Below are positions 5,628-6,965 of a stretch of 6,965 nt of DNA, piece by piece. The notes beneath the pieces were generated by a model. That model ran no database searches. It worked only from the letters and a program-made list of their open reading frames with translations, and was not told the origin of the DNA. This DNA comes from Actinomycetes bacterium (GTDB lineage: Bacteria; Actinomycetota; Actinomycetes; Actinomycetales; Cellulomonadaceae): NCBI GenBank assembly GCA_023390875.1, contig JAEWCA010000551.1, positions 1 through 6,965 of the forward strand. Direction: 5' to 3'. Position numbers and translations under genes: made by a program. How positions within the stretch are numbered: the stretch's first letter is position 1; every line of letters begins with the position of its first letter.

Positions 5628-6922
5628 GCGAGAAGCGGCGCGGGTTGGGACGGGGCCTCGGGGCGCTGATCCCGACCGGGCTCGACGGTCAGCGGCCGAG
5701 CGGCGCGGAGCGCCCGGTGGACGTGTTCTTCCCGGACGCACGCAAGGACGGCGAGACGGCCACGGCCGTGATCGACGCGGAGCGGCCGACCGACGGGAGC
5801 ACCGACGGCGGGACCGACGGTGCGACGACGACCACCCACGCCACGGCACCCGCGAACGGCTCGCCGGTGTCGCAGAGCGACGGCGCGACCGGGACGGCCG
5901 GTGAGCTCGCGTCGACGACGAACGGGCAGGCCGCGGTAGCGAGCAGCGCGGGCGTTGACGCGTCGCCTGCCGTGGTGGACGCGGTGGACGCTGAGAGCGA
6001 CGGGCACGGATCGAACGGCACGACGACGCCTGCCCTCACGGCACACAGCGTCACTCAGCCCAGCGCCGCGTCCGCGCTGCCCGACGTCGACGGCCTGGTC
6101 CCGGTCCCAGGCGCGACCTTCGCCGAGCTGCCCGTGGGTTCCATCCGGCCGAACCCGCGGCAGCCCCGGACCGTGTTCGACGAGGACGCGCTCGAGGAGC
6201 TCGTCGGGTCCATCCAGGAGATCGGCGTCCTCCAGCCGGTCGTGGTGCGGTCGGTCGGCGACGGCTACGAGCTCATCATGGGCGAGCGTCGGTGGCGCGC
6301 CACGCAGGCCGCCGGCCTCGAGACGATCCCGGCCATCATCCGTGACACCGAGGACTCGGACCTCCTGCGGGACGCCCTGCTCGAGAACCTCCACCGCGCG
6401 CAGCTGAACCCGCTCGAGGAGGCGGCTGCCTACCAGCAGCTGCTCGACGACTTCGGGTGCACGCACGAGCAGCTGGCGACGCGCATCCACCGGTCGCGGC
6501 CGCAGATCTCGAACACGCTGCGACTGCTCAAGCTGCCGCCCCTCGTGCAGCGGCGGGTCGCGGCCGGCGTCCTCTCGGCCGGCCATGCGCGGGCGCTGCT
6601 GGGCCTGAGCGACGGGGCGGCGATCGAGCGGCTCGCGCAGCGCATCGTCTCGGAAGGTCTGTCGGTCCGGGCAGTCGAGGAGATCGTCGCGCTCGGTGTG
6701 GACGACGGCGCGCCGGTGCGTCGGGCGCGGCCGCGTGCGGGGGAGCGGAACGAGGCTCTGGACCACCTCGCGGCCCGTCTGTCCGACCGCTTCGAGACGC
6801 GGGTCAAGGTCAGCCTCGGCAAGTCGCGGGGTCGCCTGACCGTCGAGTTCGCGTCGGTCCAGGACCTCAACCGCATCCTCGAGAGCCTCGCGCCGGAGGA
6901 CCCCGGACTCCTCAAGGGTTGA
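5624..6922 (+). CDS. parB: Chromosome partitioning protein ParB (parS-binding CTPase clamp)
   Basis: ParB binds parS, closes as a CTP-dependent sliding clamp, spreads along the origin region, stimulates ParA ATPase and helps load condensin. The 432-residue product opens with [13 protein letters not shown] (about 4-16), the ParA-interacting N-terminal box. A Thr/Asp/Gly/Ala-rich, probably disordered linker runs to about residue 155. The N-terminal CTP-binding domain follows: NPRQPR 177-182, GERRWRA 220-226, [14 protein letters not shown] from 254. The helix-turn-helix DNA-binding domain (about 280-306, [20 protein letters not shown]) recognises parS, and a C-terminal dimerisation domain covers about 373-430 ([18 protein letters not shown]). 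All expected boxes are present, so it should be functional. The family is usually 280-350 residues; the excess is in the linker. The GTG start overlaps the parA TGA; AGGAGGA precedes it. Confidence 0.97.
   Translation: MSEKRRGLGRGLGALIPTGLDGQRPSGAERPVDVFFPDARKDGETATAVIDAERPTDGSTDGGTDGATTTTHATAPANGSPVSQSDGATGTAGELASTTNGQAAVASSAGVDASPAVVDAVDAESDGHGSNGTTTPALTAHSVTQPSAASALPDVDGLVPVPGATFAELPVGSIRPNPRQPRTVFDEDALEELVGSIQEIGVLQPVVVRSVGDGYELIMGERRWRATQAAGLETIPAIIRDTEDSDLLRDALLENLHRAQLNPLEEAAAYQQLLDDFGCTHEQLATRIHRSRPQISNTLRLLKLPPLVQRRVAAGVLSAGHARALLGLSDGAAIERLAQRIVSEGLSVRAVEEIVALGVDDGAPVRRARPRAGERNEALDHLAARLSDRFETRVKVSLGKSRGRLTVEFASVQDLNRILESLAPEDPGLLKG
5789..5824. repeat. Three 12-bp tandem repeats in the parB linker
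   Basis: ACCGACGG recurs at 5789, 5801 and 5813 with a 12-bp period, encoding Thr-Asp-Gly-(Ser/Gly/Ala) three times. The repeat keeps the frame and lies in the disordered linker, so length variation would be tolerated. Confidence 0.75.
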
Positions 6923-6939
6923 CGCTCACCTGACGAAGG

Positions 6940-6965
6940 GGGCACCCGGAGCGATCCGGGTGCCC
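6940..6965 (+). terminator. Probable transcription terminator after parB
   Basis: GGGCACCCGGA and TCCGGGTGCCC form a perfect 11-bp stem around a GCGA (GNRA-type) tetraloop, starting 17 nt after the parB stop. The window ends at the base of the stem, so a following T tract cannot be seen. Position and stability fit an operon-ending terminator. Confidence 0.8.

Overview
The window is GC-rich DNA from a high-GC Gram-positive bacterium (Actinomycetota). Micrococcales/Microbacteriaceae is likely from the style of the ParA, ParB and RsmG proteins and of the transposase remnants, but that family-level placement is inference. It is a chromosomal origin-proximal segregation locus: rsmG, parA and parB lie head to tail on the + strand, with at least ten copies of the ParB-binding sequence parS or close variants spread over about 3.8 kb.

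Layout. Positions 1-126 hold the 3' end of an IS3-family transposase gene and its probable right end. Positions 127-1047 contain no convincing gene, but carry a parS cluster: one degenerate site at 378, three sites in exact 33-bp tandem repeats (475-573), and one perfect 16-bp palindrome at 674-689. Positions 1048-1516 are a frameshifted, 5'-truncated IS5-family transposase pseudogene containing an exact 29-bp tandem duplication. Positions 1574-1972 encode a small ankyrin-repeat protein. Positions 1973-2887 are again gene-free, with parS at 2171, a strong hairpin at 2777-2819, and a perfect parS 15 nt before the rsmG start codon. The operon follows: rsmG (2888-3565) overlaps parA (3555-5627), which overlaps parB (5624-6922). 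A perfect 11-bp stem with a GCGA loop closes the window and is the likely transcription terminator.

How the genes work together. ParB is expected to load on the parS sites as a CTP-dependent sliding clamp, and ParA (a Walker-type ATPase) to move the loaded origin region. RsmG is the 16S rRNA G527 methyltransferase commonly found next to parAB. Two things are unusual. ParA carries an Ala/Pro/Ser/Thr-rich N-terminal extension of about 365 residues, and three parS sites lie inside the DNA coding for it, all in one reading phase (VSRET/VSRGT). Also, the usual upstream partners of rsmG (jag, yidC, yidD, rnpA, rpmH) are absent here; insertion-sequence debris, an orphan ankyrin gene and parS-rich gene-free DNA take their place.
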